DNA of 64,000 nt from Cafeteria roenbergensis (lineage: Eukaryota; Sar; Bigyra; Bicosoecida; Cafeteriaceae). Under the pieces are notes generated by a model. The model saw only the letters and a list, made by a program, of their open reading frames with translations, was not told the DNA's origin and did not search any database. Every line of letters starts with the position of its first letter. Positions within the stretch are counted from its first letter, which is position 1. Made by a program: the position numbers and the translations under genes. The stretch is taken from positions 620,001-684,000 of the forward strand of contig VLTN01000010.1 of NCBI GenBank assembly GCA_008330645.1, read 5' to 3'. Below are positions 8,725-21,343 of the stretch, piece after piece.

Positions 8725-11700
8725 TCAGGCCCACCCCTCTTGTTGCGGGTGGCCGCCCCCGTTTGCTTGCATTTGCGGCGCGGCGGCGCCGTGCTCTTCC
8801 CCGTGCGGCTCGCCGCCGGCGTCACCGTCGTCGTTTGGGTCGTCGCCGTCCTCCCCGTCGTGGTCGCCCTCGGCGCCGTGCTCGTCGAGCTCATCCTCGT
8901 CATGCTCGACAGCGTCGTCACTCTCGTCGTCCCCTTCCCCAGTCTCCCTGCGGGCGCGTTTCCCGCCAGCCTCGATGTCCCCGCCGTCGCAGAGCGCCGC
9001 GATGGCTGCCTCGGCTGCCGAGCGCTTCTTGGCACGGCGGACAGCGCCGAAGCGGCCCAGCTCGTCGCCGTCGGCAGCGTGAGCAGAGGCGCCCGCAACG
9101 GCTCCCGACGCGCTGAAGGGGGCGGCGGTGCCGCCGGGCCCGCGAGACGCCGCCACATCGAGCGGCTGCATCGAGAGGCCGCGCACGTGTGCCTCGGCCG
9201 CAAGCGCGAGGCCGCCCCGCAGGTCGTAGCCCCCCTCGAGGAGGGACACGAGGCGGCCGTCGCACACGCGGCGGGCGAGGGAGGCGAGCATCCAGCCGGC
9301 CCACTGGTAGTCGGCGGGGGTGAGGCCCATGCGGCCGCCGAGCTGGTCGGTGTGCACGGCGTCGAAGCCGGCGGACACGATGATGATGTCGGGGCGGAAG
9401 CGAGCCAGGGCGGGCAGCACGCGCTCGCGGAGGGCGCAGCGGAACCCGTGGGAGCCGCGCAGGGGCGACACCGAGGGGCGGGGCAGCGCGCCCGAGCCGG
9501 CCGCCATGTCGGCCACGGCGGCAGCGTCCGCGTCCGCCGTGTGGGGGGTGTCGGTGCCCAGGCGGTAGACGTGGTCGTCGTCGCCGCGGGCGCGCGCTGG
9601 CAGCACCGGCACGTTGAGGATTCGGCGCCCGTCGCCGTCGCGGGCGTCGCCCACGGCGACCCCCGGGAAAAAGTCGCCACAGCCCGGCCCGTCGCCCTGG
9701 CGCAGGTGGATGGACGAGAAGAAGAGCCAGGGGAGGCGGCGGGCCACGGCGGCTGTGCCGTTGCCCGCGTGCACGTCGATGTCGATCACAGCCGCGCGGC
9801 GCACGGTGGAGGGCCAGCGCAGGAGGGCGTGAGAGGCGGCGACGGCGGCCGTGTTGAGCACGCAGAAGCCCGAGGAGGCCGTGCCGACGGGGCCATCGGG
9901 GCCGGCGTGGTGGCCGGGCGGCCGCACGACGCAGAAGGCGTTGCGCGAGCCGACGGTGCTGGCGGCGATGCGGCTGGCGACGGCAGCCATCGCGCGGCGG
10001 CGGGCCGCCCCCTTGCTGTCCCCCGAAAGGTCCACGGGCGGGAGGGGGGACCGGGCCAGCGAGCCGAGCACCACGCGGTCCACGGCCGCGCTGGCCACGG
10101 AGCAGGCGGCAAGAGCGGCCTCCAGCGTGCGAGCGGTCATGGCGGTGTCGCCGCCCGACGCGCTGCCGCGGGCCTCACGCGTTGTGACGGCGGTGGAGGC
10201 CTCCGCGCGCGCGCGGGCCGAGCCGTGCGTGCCGCGGGCGCGGTCGGTGCGCGCCCACCAGCGGCCTGCGCCGGCGATGGAGCCAGCGACGCCGGCCCCA
10301 GCGACGATGGGAACGCGGCGGTGGTGCGAGCCGAACACGCCCGCCCCGCAGGCGAGCACAGCGTCGTGGGCGACCTTCTGGTGCCGGCCGGTGGCGATGT
10401 CCGCCGCAGTGGCGTTGCGGGCGGGGAGCGCCATCGGGGCCTCGGCGTCGCCGCGGCGGGGCTTGAGGCCGCCGAAGGAGTGCGCCGCCTCCTCCGCCGC
10501 GGCAAGGAGCGCGGAGGCGCTGTCTGCCGCGCTGCTGTCGCGGGCGCCGCCCGAGGAGGCCCCGGCGGCTGCGCCCGAGCCGGCGCCCGACGCGGCCTCG
10601 GTCGCGCCGGCGCCCTGGCTCCCAGGCGCGGAGGAGGAGGAGGAGGAGGAGGCCCCCGTAGACGAGGACACGGCCGCGGCCTGGGCTCCGGGCGCAGGGG
10701 CGCTGGCCTCGGGCCCGGCGGCGCCCACCGCGTCCCCGACGGCGGAGAGCGTGGCCACGATGGCCTCTCCGGCCTCGCTGCCCTGGAGGCGGCGCCGCAT
10801 GCGGCGGAGGCGGCGGCGAGACGCAGCGTCCAGGAGGCGGAGGGCGGTGCGACCGTGCTCCTCCCCCTCGCTCGCGACGGGGGCGGCGTCGGCGTCACTG
10901 CTCTCGCTGTCGGAGCCGGACCCCGACGCCCCCTCGGCGGCGGCATCCTCGCCCGCCTCGGCACCGGCCGCGCCCGGCTCGTCGTCGAGGTCCGTCTCGT
11001 CGCTGCCGGAGTCGGCCGCGTCCAGGGGCAGCGCCGGCTCCACGAGCGCGACTGGCGCGCGGGGCTGGGCGCGCGCCTGCCTTTCGATGCGGCGGCCGGC
11101 AGCTGCGGCGGCGGAGCGAGTCCACGCGTCCGGGTCCGTGGGCGCCGCGGTTTCGTCCTCGCTCGGGGCACAGGGCCCCCTTGTGCCGGTGGCACGCAGC
11201 ATACGCGCCCCAACAGCGGCAGCGGCGGCGACAAGGCTTGCGTCCGGGGCAGGGGCGGTGGCAGCAGTGGCGGGGGCCGCTGCCGCCGCCGACGATGACG
11301 ACGACGACGACGAGGAGGAGGAGGCCGGGTCAGCCGCGGCCGATGCCTCGCCGTCCTGCTGCGCGGCCGCCGCGTCCCTGGCAGCAGCCTCGACACCCTC
11401 CCGCGTGGCCGCGGCCAGCGCGGCGGTTTCAGCCTCGTCAGCACCGTCGGCCTCCTCGTCCTCGTCGGCCGGGCGCTCCGGGGCGAGCAGAGCGGCGGCC
11501 ATGCGGCCCAGCTTGCCGAGGTACCCGGTGGAGTGAACGAGGCGGAGGGCAGCGGCGTCGGGCGGCGGGAGGGTCCAGGACGCGGCACCTGCAACGGACG
11601 CCTCGAGCTCGGCGTCAGCGGAGGACGAGCCGGAGGCGGCAGGGGCCGGGGACGCGCCGGGGTGGCCGGCGGCCTGGTCGGCGAGGACCTGGGGCCAGGC

Positions 11701-14700
11701 CAGCGCCTCCGCAACCTGCCCGCAGAGGCGCAGCCGGGGCGCCGCGCTGGACGCCGCGGCGGCAGGCGTGCGCTCGTCACGGAACACGTGGAGGTGCACT
11801 GGAATCGACACGAGGGGCATGCGGGCGCCCGCTGCGCCGTCGCTGGCGTGCGGGCCGTGGACGAGGGGGCCGACCTGACGGCAGAGCGCAAGGACGTCGG
11901 CGGGGGTCGGGGGCGAGGCAGCCTTGTTAGCCGAAGTGGGGTCCGCGGCGCCGGGCCCCGACATGGTCATCCATGCCCGCGAGAAGGCCGCCCGGTTGCC
12001 GCGCGCGCTGAGGTGGCGCGTGCGGGCTGGGCCCACGAAGCCGGAGACCTCGCCCGCGTCCTGGGCGGAGCCGGCTGCGGCCGCGGCAGCTGGAGCCGAG
12101 TCGTCGAGGGCCTTGGCAGGCGCCAGCAGGCGGGCGATGGCCGCCGTCTCGGCCGAGGCAACGTCGCCAGCGCCGCGCGGCGCGAGCCACTGGCCGGCGG
12201 AGTGGGCTGCGGCGGCTAGCATGAGCTCGGCACGAGAGAGGGCCTCGGCCTCGCCGGGCGCCGGCGCCCCGCGGTCGCGGTGGGAGGCGCTGGAGCTGGG
12301 CTCCCAGGCCGCCGCCAGGACCGCGAGGCGGTGGAGGACGGAGGAGGCGCGGTTGGGGTTTTCCTCGGCGCCGGGCGGGGTGGCGTGCTCGAAGCAGGCG
12401 GCGGCGGAGAGCACCAGGGTGCGCGGCTCGGTGAGCGGGTGCGAGCGCAGCAGGGGCAGGAGCGGGGACGGCGCGACCTGGACGTCCGCGCGAGCAAGCG
12501 TGCCGGCCATGGCACCCGCGACGGCGCGGCGCCAGGCCGGTTCCGCGGGCAAGCACGACGCCGTGCCGGAGAGCAGGGCTTGCGCGAGCGCAGCGCCCCT
12601 GGCGGACGACGGCCCGTCCGCGCTGGTCTCCGCAGCGCGCTCCACCGCAGCCGCGGCCCAGCTGGCCAGCAGCGCCAGCGTGGAGCCCACGCCCGCCGTG
12701 GCAATGGCAGCCGTGTGAGGCATCCCGTGCGCGTGCGCGTGGGGCGCTCCAGCGGGTGCGCCGTTAGCAGCGTCCTGGGGCGCTGCCGCGGTGGGTGCAG
12801 CAGCGGCAGTCGACGAGGACGAGGACGAGGACGAGAACCCGGCATCGCCAGCGTGGGCGGACACGCCGCTTGGGGAAGTGAGCCCGCCTGCATCGCCGCG
12901 GTCGGCCGACAGGGGCGTGACGCGCACCACAGAGCGGTCAAGCGTAGGGCGGCCGACGCGCCATGCCGCAAGCTGGCGGAGCAGGCCGGGGCGGCCGGCG
13001 AGAGCGCGAGGGAGCCAGCGCGGCAGGGGCCCCGCGCCGAGCACCGGAGGCCTGTCGGGGTCCGTCCAGCGCCGGAGGACGTCGGCGGCGTCGGGCCCGT
13101 CGTCGTCCTGGAGCGCGGACGCGAGCTCTGCAAGCAGGGCGGGCGGCAGCACTGCGAAGGCGTCGACGACGCTGGACGGGGCAGCGCCCGGCTCCTGCTG
13201 CTCCGAGGGGGCGGCGGCATCGGCCGGAGCGCCCGGGTCCTGCTTCTCCGCCTGGGCCACGGCGGGGGAGCGGTGGATGGCGGCGGCGGGGCGAAGGCTG
13301 GCAGCGCCGACGCCCGCCCAGAAGCGGTCCTTGGCCAGCTGCTGGGCCACCGCCAGCGCGCCCGCTGCACCCGAGGCCTCCTCGCCCACGGCCGCCGCGG
13401 CCTCGAGCTGGGCCATGCGCTTGTCGGCGGCAGCCATTGCGTGCGCGGCGGCGTCCTGGGATGGCCCGGCGCTGGAGTCGTCGTCCGCAGCGGGCGCGGC
13501 AGCCGCCGCGAGGAGCGCTGCGTGGCAGGCAGCGGCGGCCTCCGCAAGCTTTCCGCGGTCGCCCGCGTGGTCCGAGGCCTGCGACCCGGCGACTGCCGCG
13601 GCGACGGCTTGCAGGGCGGCGGGGCCGGCAGCAGCTCCCGCCAGGAGCGCGACGACGGCGGTGGTGGCGGCGTCCTCCACGCTGGCGGGCCAAGCGCGGC
13701 TGGAGCCGCGGAGGGCGGCGGCCGCAGCCGGCGGAATGTCGAGCTGGGCGAGGGAGGCGGGGCGGGTGGCCGCCGCGTTGGCCGGCTCCATCCCGGAGAG
13801 GGGGTGGAGGCCGACGTAGGAGGCGGCGCCGGCAGCGATGAGGTGGAGGGGGGGAGCCGAGAGGGCGTCGGCGATGGCCTTGGGGTCCGTGGAGGCGCGG
13901 GTGCTGCCGGCCAGCGCGCGGCTGCGCAGCGCCCAGAGCACGCGGAGGCGGAGGGCGCAGCAGAGCACGGCGAGGGCAGCCGCGGCGGGCGAGTCGTGCG
14001 CGGTCGCCGCGTCCACGTCGGCCTTTGCCTTGGCGGGGGTGGCGGTGGAGGCCTCGGCGGCAGCCAGCCCCTGGCGGCGGGCGTCCATGGCCAGGGCGGC
14101 CACGCCGTCCAGCACGGCGACGCGCGTGGCGGCCAGGCGCTCGATGCCGCCCGCCGCGCGCACGAGGCGCCTCGCGTCCGTGGCCTTGCTGAGCGCGGCG
14201 CGCTCGCCCGCCCGGAAGCGGCCCCGGATCTTGCTCACGCGGGCCTCGGCGGCCGCGGAGCGACGGACGGCCTCCACGAAGGCGCGGCGGGCCTCCTCTG
14301 CCGCTGCCGCAGCGGCCTTGGCGGCCTCCTCCAGGCCCGCGCAGGCCGCGTCGCCCTCGTCGCGGAGGCGGGCGGCCTCCTTCTCGGCCTGGCGCGCCTC
14401 GGCCTCGGCGCGCGAGGAGCAGGAGCGGGCCCAGTCACGGACGGCGGCATCCTTGGGCAGGCGGCGGTCGATGAACTTCCGGGCGCGGTCGACGCTCTGC
14501 CAGAGGGCGGCCTCCGCCTCCGCCGAGCGGAGGGCGGCCAGGGCCGCGTCGCGCAGGTCGGCCCGCGGAGCAGTGCCTGCGACGTCGAGCCGGTGGGCGT
14601 CGAAGGGGAGCGCGAGGCGCGTGACGCGGCGGAGGAAGCGCTGCATGACGGTGGAGCGGGGCCGGCCGAGGGGGAAGGGGTCCGTCTCCAGGGCGGCGCG

Positions 14701-17700
14701 CAGGGTGCTGTTGCCGGCCGCGCGGGCCTCCTCGTTGGCCAGGCGGAGCACGTCGAGCTGCGTACCAAAGGCGGTGAGCATGGCGGTGGCGGTGGCCGTG
14801 GAGAGGCCGGTGAGCGCGCGGAGCGCTGCCGCCCGCTCCTCCGCTGCGGCCGCATCCTGGGCCCGCGAGGCCTTGGTGGACTTTCCGGTGCGCGCCGGGG
14901 CGGCCTGCGCGCGCTCTGCGGCGGCCGCCGCCGCCTTCTGGGCCATCGTGAGCCAGTGGGTGGCCTGCTCGGCGTCCGTGGCGCCTGGGATGGCCGGGAG
15001 AGCGGGGCCCTCGGGCCCGCCGTCCGCGTGCTGGGCCTGCAGCTGCGCCCGCACGGACACCGCCAGGGGGCCGTCCCCGACCAGGAAGGAGGACGTGGAG
15101 GCCACCACGGGGACGGAGTGGCCCGTGGCCAGCGTGGCCTCCGAGCGGGCCGGCCCCGAGCCTTCGGCCTCGCCCGCCGCCGCGCCGCTCGCAGCCGCCT
15201 CGGCGGAGGTCCTGGCCAGCGCGCGCGCGTGGCGGTCGAGGGCCGACGCGGCGGAGACGAACCCGGGGGGAATCGCGAGGTTGGACGCCGCGAGGCGGGC
15301 GTCGACGCTGTCCGCGGCCGCCTCAAGCGAGGCCGCAGCTGCTGCGCCCAGGACGCGGCGCGCGGCCCCGAGGGCCCGCTTCGAGGCGGACTTGGCCTCG
15401 GAGGCCGCCGCGCGAAGGGCCTGCAGCTCGTCGTCCTCCTCCGCCTCGGCGTCGCCGCCGCCCTCGTTGGCGCTCGTGTCCTCGCCGTCGTCCTCGGGCC
15501 GCCCGCGCTCCCCCTTGGCCTGAGCAGCCGCGGACGAGGACGCGGCCGAGTCCGCGACGATGCCGGCTTCGGACACCGTGCTGCTGCTGCTGCTGCTGGG
15601 GCGGCGGGGTCGGCTCGCGCGCCGGCGGTCCCGTCCCAGCGCCTGGCAGCGGGCGGCCAGAGCGGCGTCCAGCGCCTCCGAGCGCTTGTGAGCGAGGGCC
15701 GCGTCGAGGGCAGCCTCGCAGTCGGTTCGCTGAGAGGCGAGGACGCGGTCTGCGGCCTCGCGAAGGGCCGCTGCCTCGTCGCCCGTGGCGGACGAGCAGG
15801 CGGTGCGCAGGGCCTCGGAGGCTGCGGCCTGCGCCGTCTCCAGCCCGGGGATCTCCGAGGGGGGCAGGGCGCCCACGCGGAGCAGGCAGCGGTAGCGTGC
15901 CAGGGCGGAGGCGGTGGCGCTGTAGGCGTGGGCTGGCGGGCGGCCAGAGCCGACGGCGGTGGAGTCGCCCGACGCCGCGGCCCGCCCGTGAGCGGCCCAG
16001 AGAGCCGCGGCCACGGCGTCGCGCGGCGCGGGGAAGTGCGGCTGGGCCCGCGAGGCGGCCAAGAGGGCGGCGGCGACGCGAGGCCCGCCGATGGCGTCCA
16101 CCACCTCCAGGGCGCTGGGGGCGGCGAGGAAGGAGGCCTTGCCCAGCAGCGACGGCGGAAGGGCGTCGGCGACGCGGCGGGGGAGCTTGACCGCCGGGTC
16201 GGCCGCCAGCGCGGCGAGGGCGGCGAGAGCAGCCTTCTGGCGGGGGGCGAGGCCGGCGGTGGGCGCGGAGAAGCCGTCGGCCCGGGCGCTGGCCGCAGCG
16301 AACAGCGCCGCCGCAGTGGGGTCGTCGGAGAGGGGCGGGGCGCGGGAGGAGTGGTGTCGGTGGCCGGCGTCCGCGCCGCCGGCGGAGCGGTCCAGCAGAG
16401 CGGTGTGCCGGCGGGAGGCTTCCCAGCACAGCTCCCGGATGGAGAAGCGGCCACAGGGGTAGGTGGCAGCGCGCTGCGCGCGGTCCGCGTCGCAGGATAC
16501 GCCGGAGGACTCGAACACGTGGGACACCAGGTCTTCGAGAGTGCGGAAGGCGATGCCGTCGACCGCCACGACGGGGTCCGGCGAGCACGGCTGCCACACC
16601 ACTGGGCCGAAGGCGCGAGCCGCCGCTCCAGGGGACTCCGGCGCGTTCGAGGCGGTGCCGCCGCGGTGGCGGCGAGACCCGGGCGAGCCCGGCGTGGCAG
16701 CGCTCTCTGGCCCGGACACGGAGTCGCGCCGGGGCGTGGAATCCGCTGCTGCCGCAGCGGGAGCGGCATCCTCCCCCTCGGGGGCGTCGGGCACTGGCGT
16801 GCTGCTTGCCGGAGGGGCAGCGGCGCAGGGCTCCGCCAGTGCCGGGCTGGCGGCGGCGGCCGGGTGCTCCGCCTTCACCGGCGAAGAGGACGCCGCCTCG
16901 CTGCCGGCGCCATCCGCCTGTGGTGAACCCGCGGCGGCAGCCTCGGCACCATCCTTCGCAGAGCTGGAGCTGGAGCTGGAGCTAGAGGAGCTAGAGGAGC
17001 TAGAGGAGCTAGAGGAGGACGGGGCGGGGCCAGCATCGGTCGCCTCGTCGCCACCTGCAGCGTCAGCGCCGGCGTCGGCCTCAGGGCCAGCGCTCGCGGC
17101 GCTCGACCGCGCCTGCTCGCCGGCTTCGCCGTCCATGTCAGCGTCTTCGTCCTCGCCGGCATCGGCCCCCTCCTCGTCCGGCTCGGTGCTGTCCTGGCCG
17201 GCATCGCCATCGAGGTCAGCGTCGTCTTCCTCGGAGCCGTCCATCTCGTCGTCGTCCACGAGCACAGCCTGGCGAACGCCCCCCGCGGGGAGAACGTCGA
17301 CGGGCAGGGGCCGGTCGTCGGACGGGCGGAACACGTGAAGGACCCCGCGGCCGGGCAGGAGGATGCCGGCGTCGCGCAGCGCGGCGAGCGTGACGGAGGC
17401 CGGCGCCACGGGGCGGAAGCCGAGCGCGGCGATGAGGCGAGCCCGGGGCACCGAGGCCACGAGCTGGGCGGCGGAAACGAGCTGGCGCTGGCCTGTTGCG
17501 GAGGCGTGGTGGTGGGCCTGCGGGTCCGTGAGGGGGGGCATGCGGCAGCGGTCGAGGTGGTACCGGGGAGGCGGCATCGCGCCGCGCTCGTCCCCTGACA
17601 TGGCCGAGCCATCCTCGTCATCGTCCTCGCCGCCGTCCTCGTCGTCCTCCTCCTCGGGGTTGCCCCGCTGCCCCTGGCTGCCCGCACCCGAAGACTGGGC

Positions 17701-19053
17701 AGCGGCGCCTGCAGACGCCGCGCCGATTCCGCCGGTCTGGGAGCCAGCGACGCCGCCAGCGCGGCCCTGGTACGGCGAGTCCTCGTCCTCGTTGTCGTCA
17801 TCGTCGTATCCGTCACCGAATGCGGCGCCCACCGCGCCCACGACGTCGTCCTCGTCTTCCTCGTCGTCCTCGTCGTCGTCCTCGTCGTCGTGCGCCGAGA
17901 AGGAGGCGACGGCTGCCGCCGCGGCGGACCGCTGGGAGGTGGGGCGAGTCGGCCCCGAGCTGCGCCGGCCGCGCCCGCGTCCGCCCCGGACGCGCGCGCC
18001 CCCGCGCCCGCGCCCGCCCCGGTGGCGGTACATCCGCGCAGTGGCTGCGCGGGCGGCGTAGGTCCGGGAGCGCCCCGCAGGGCCACGGGGCTGGTTGGGG
18101 GGCCGCGGCTTGCCGTCAATGGCCTTGACGGGGAAGCCGTGCGCCGGGAGGGTGGCCACCTCGTCGGGGTCGGGGAGGCGCTCGTGGATGGCGAGGAAGG
18201 CAGAGACGCGCAGGGCGGCGTCCGCCTCGTCGGAGGGCAGCGGACGCTCGTGGTTGCGCTGCGCGTCGGCGGCGACGCTCCGCCTGTGCTGCACGATGAA
18301 GTCGTGGATGTGGTCCGGCAGCGGGACGGCGAGCAGGCCCACGCGCAGCAGGTAGTTCGCGCAGCGGCGGTGGAACCTCGCGAGGACTGTGACGGAGCCC
18401 TGCAGGCGCACGGAGAGCGACACCTCCGACGGGTGAAGGCCCAGGGCCTCCTTGGCGAGGACGCTCTGGGTGAGGGTGAACTTGCGCATGAGGAGGGAGA
18501 GGCGGAGGACCGTGTCCGCCAAGGTGACGCCAGGCACCTCCTCGGGCTCGGGGCCGCTCCACCAGTTGCCGATGTCCAGGCTCACGGAGGCGTCGGTGAG
18601 CGGGTGCCCGAAGCGCACGGAGCGCAGGTGCACGCTGTACGGCCTGCGCCTGCCCTGCGTGTGCGGGGGCGGCTCCACGATCCAGAAGGAGGGCGCCGAG
18701 CGGAAGCGCCCCTCGAACTCGGACGAGAGCGGGGAGCTTGCCGCAGCCGACGCCCTGTCGATGACCTTCAAATCCGACAGCGCGGCCACGGGGATTGCGG
18801 GCAAGCCCGACGCGGCAGCGCCGTGGCTGCCGGAGGAGCCGCCGTGGAAGTCCGAGCTTGACGACACAGCAGCCGCGGCAGCGGCAGCTGCTGCCGCGGC
18901 AGCCGCCGAGGGCGCGGCAGACACGCCATCCCGCGCAGGCATGTGCGCCACTGCTCCCTGGCCCGCCGCGGCGCCAGCTGCCGCAGCACTAGCCGCCGCG
19001 GCTGCCTGCGCTGCAGCAGCTGCCGCGCTGGCAGCCAGGCGCTCCTGCTGTTG

Positions 19054-19084
<31 letters not shown>

Positions 19085-19791
19085 AAGTGGTGCTGCTGCT
19101 GCTGCTGCAGGTGCTGAAGCTGGGCGTGCGTGGCCCCAGCTGCTCCGGCGCCGCCAGCCGCACCGCCCATTCCCGCTCCCACGCTGCCAAAGCCCATGGC
19201 AGGCGCGGATGCCGCCACGGTGGCCGCCGCCGCTTGGTGCGGGTCGAGGAGCTCATCGGTGCTGGCCGCCGCGTCGAGGAAGCCGGAGACTTCCGAGGTA
19301 AGGCCCAGCGTGCGGATGCCCGCCTCCACCCAAGCCGAGAACCGCGCCTCGGTCGGCACGTTGTGGGTGCCAAAGCCGCCCGTGCGGCTGAGCTTGCGCA
19401 GCGCGGCGAAGGCGCGTGGGAAATGCTCGAGGCTCGGGACCATGGCCACTGCCAGCGCTCGGACCATGCTGTCTGGCGGCATAAGCGCCTGGAGCTGGCC
19501 CACTTGCTGCGCCTCATGCGGGGGCTCGGCCGTGAAGGCCGGGTCGAGGTCCCTCGGGTCGCAAATGGCGATGTAGGCCAGGGTCCGAATGCAGCCGGCG
19601 TGGACCTCCGGCCCGTCCGCGGGGCCTCCGACACCAGTGCGCCCTCCAAGGTTCATCTTGTCAACGTCCCACTGGCACACGACCTGCAGCCACACGCTCC
19701 AGTTGGCGAGGTTCGCAGTCATCCGGTTGGCCACCTGCATCGCGCTCTCCGACAGCGGCGCGCGCCACCACTCCAGGAAGTGCTCGTAAGA
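8725..19791 (-). CDS. Very large protein with C-terminal class II-type histone deacetylase domain
   Basis: One 11-kb exon encodes 3,688 aa. An acceptor (TTGTCCGCAG, ending at 19792) precedes SYEHFLEWWRAP, so at least one upstream exon is missing; the first in-frame ATG inside is at 19740. The N-terminal 1,100 residues hold two folded-looking blocks, poly-Gln and poly-Ala runs, an RGG-rich box (about 17960-18040) and long acidic runs. The middle is Ala/Ser/Glu-rich. The deacetylase domain begins at VHLHVFRDERT (about 11810), is broken by a low-complexity insert of about 450 residues (11500-10150), then resumes. It shows RPPGHHA (about 9915), the zinc-binding DIDVHAGNG (about 9780), SAGFDAV (about 9365) and EGGYD (about 9230). 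All key catalytic residues are present, so it should remove acetyl groups from lysines. The acidic tail resembles nuclear proteins. The role of the N-terminal 2,700 residues is unknown. Confidence 0.85.
19045..19115. repeat. CAG/CAA trinucleotide repeat (poly-Gln) in the HDAC gene
   Basis: The plus strand shows gctgttgttgttgttgctgctg and further gctgctg runs, interrupted once by caagtggtg. On the minus strand this is two poly-Gln blocks, the longer of about 14 residues, followed by an Ala-rich segment. CAA interruptions break the pure CAG tract, as in many stable poly-Gln genes. It lies in a disordered linker near the N-terminus of the deacetylase protein. Confidence 0.9.
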
Positions 19792-21343
19792 CTGCGGACA
19801 AGCAGCGACGTCGCGGCAGACGAAAACCAATGAAAGGGGAGGGGGGCGAGGGAGCAAAAGCGGACACTGGGGTCGAGGCGTCGGGGCGGTGGCGAGCAAG
19901 GGCACCGGGACCGAGCGGGTCCGCGCCCGCGCAGCTCGCTCGCGTGGAGGGCGAGGCCCGCTGGCACGGCGCCGCGGGGCTGCGCCGCGCAGCGGCCTCG
20001 GCCGCCGTCGGGGCAGGCGGGGCCGCCCCCGTCGCCCCCGCCGCAGCTGCAGAGCTGGCCGCTTGCAACTGGCTTGGGCAAAACAAGCGATATTTGGGTG
20101 CGGCCGCCAACGTCAAGTTGGGCGCAGCGCGCGCGCCCCGCCCTCAAGCCCCGACCCCCCCCCCCATCCCATGCCCCCTTCCCGAAGCCACCGCGCCGAG
20201 GCGCGCGCAGAGGGGCGTCAGCACCCCCCGGCCTGCCCTGGCCGGCGGCCTGCCAGCCTGGCGCCAAGCACGCGCGCGCCGGAGGCGACCGCTGGCCAAG
20301 AGCTGGCCGGCTTGTTGCGCGAGACAACGCGAGAAACGACGGCAAGGCAGGCTGCCGCAATTGGGCGCGCCCGCGGGCCAGGCGGGGCGCGGCGACCGGA
20401 AACCCGCGCCACGCGAGGGGGCTCCGCCCTTTCTCGAGCCGGGGGAAGTGCGAGGCCGTGGGGGGGCGGGGGCGGGCCGGCGGCAGGGCACCACAACGTG
20501 TCGCTGCGGCCGAGGAGGAACCACAACAGCCCGGCGGGGCCGGCTGCCCGCGGCGGCCGCCCTGGGGGCCGCGTCCGGGCGCCGCACCGCCCCCACGGCG
20601 ACCATACGCCGCGATAACGCACCATTCCATGGAAGCCAATTGAGTTCCGCCAAGCAAACCGGGGAGCCTCCTCGGCACCTGCGATAGAGAGGGTTGGACG
20701 ATGCAGAGCACGTCTCGGGTCGAGGCCGATGCGTTCTGGGGGCGCCTCGCCGCGCGCTGCAAGGCCGCGGGGGCGCCCGCAACCCCCCGGGACCGCAAAG
20801 TTCATGCACGGCCTCTGCTTTGGCGGGCGGTTCAACACCCGCGCGACCACGGCAGTCGTCGACAATGGCTTTCGGCCGCCGATCCGAGAGAGTCGTTCTC
20901 CGCGCTGGCGCCGGCGCAGGCGGCCCGCTCGCAGCCGGACTCACTCGTGTTTCGAGATTTTCCCAAAATGCATTGCTTGGTCCTGCGAGCAGCGGGGCCA
21001 CAACCACATCGCAAATGCACGGTTGCAAACACGCTGTTTGCACACGGCCGAAAGCAAGCCAACGGAGAGCGCGCGCTTCCGTTCCCCGGCCGAGGGGCCG
21101 CGTAATTCCGCCGGACCTCACGCCAAAAGGGTTCGCTCTGCCATATCACACTAGTTCGGGACCGAGGGCTGCCCGGAAGGGCGCCGTCCCGAGTGGCAAC
21201 CGCGCGCTTCGCTCGTTGCATTGACGACGGGGGCATCTTTGTCGAATAAGACTGACAGCGTGCGATCGACCAAGCGCCGCCGCTCCAGCGGCGGACGGGC
21301 CGAACGCCCGCCGGCAGCGCCACAGGGTCCGCGAAGCGCCGCC
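19792..21343. other. Divergent region between HDAC and SKP1; holds the missing HDAC 5' exon(s)
   Basis: These 1,552 bp separate the first recognisable HDAC exon (minus) from the SKP1 ATG (plus). The HDAC frame is open to 19905 but without an ATG, and no minus-strand ATG occurs between 19791 and about 20163, so the start codon must be further up. Candidate signals on the minus strand are a strong GTGAGT donor at 20944-20939, after a short frame starting ATGCATTTTGGG (about 20973), and acceptor-like CTTGCAG and CTATCGCAG near 20760 and 20690. I cannot join these with confidence. GC content dips in 20590-21130 compared with its flanks, which would suit promoter or leader sequence. Confidence 0.4.

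Noticed and set aside
8365-11298. Plus-strand open frame of 977 codons antisense to the HDAC domain
   Set aside because: Same reason: a shadow of strong codon bias on the minus strand, with no recognisable fold.
12280-16926. Plus-strand open frame of 1,548 codons antisense to the HDAC gene
   Set aside because: It is Gly/Arg-rich with no domain and explained by the codon bias of the sense gene. The sense strand carries intact HDAC motifs.
20701-21105. Plus-strand frame upstream of SKP1, and a minus-strand CCCH-like Cys pair near 20790-20830
   Set aside because: Only two of the four ligands of a CCCH finger are visible, and the plus frame shows no domain. Neither is good enough to call a gene.
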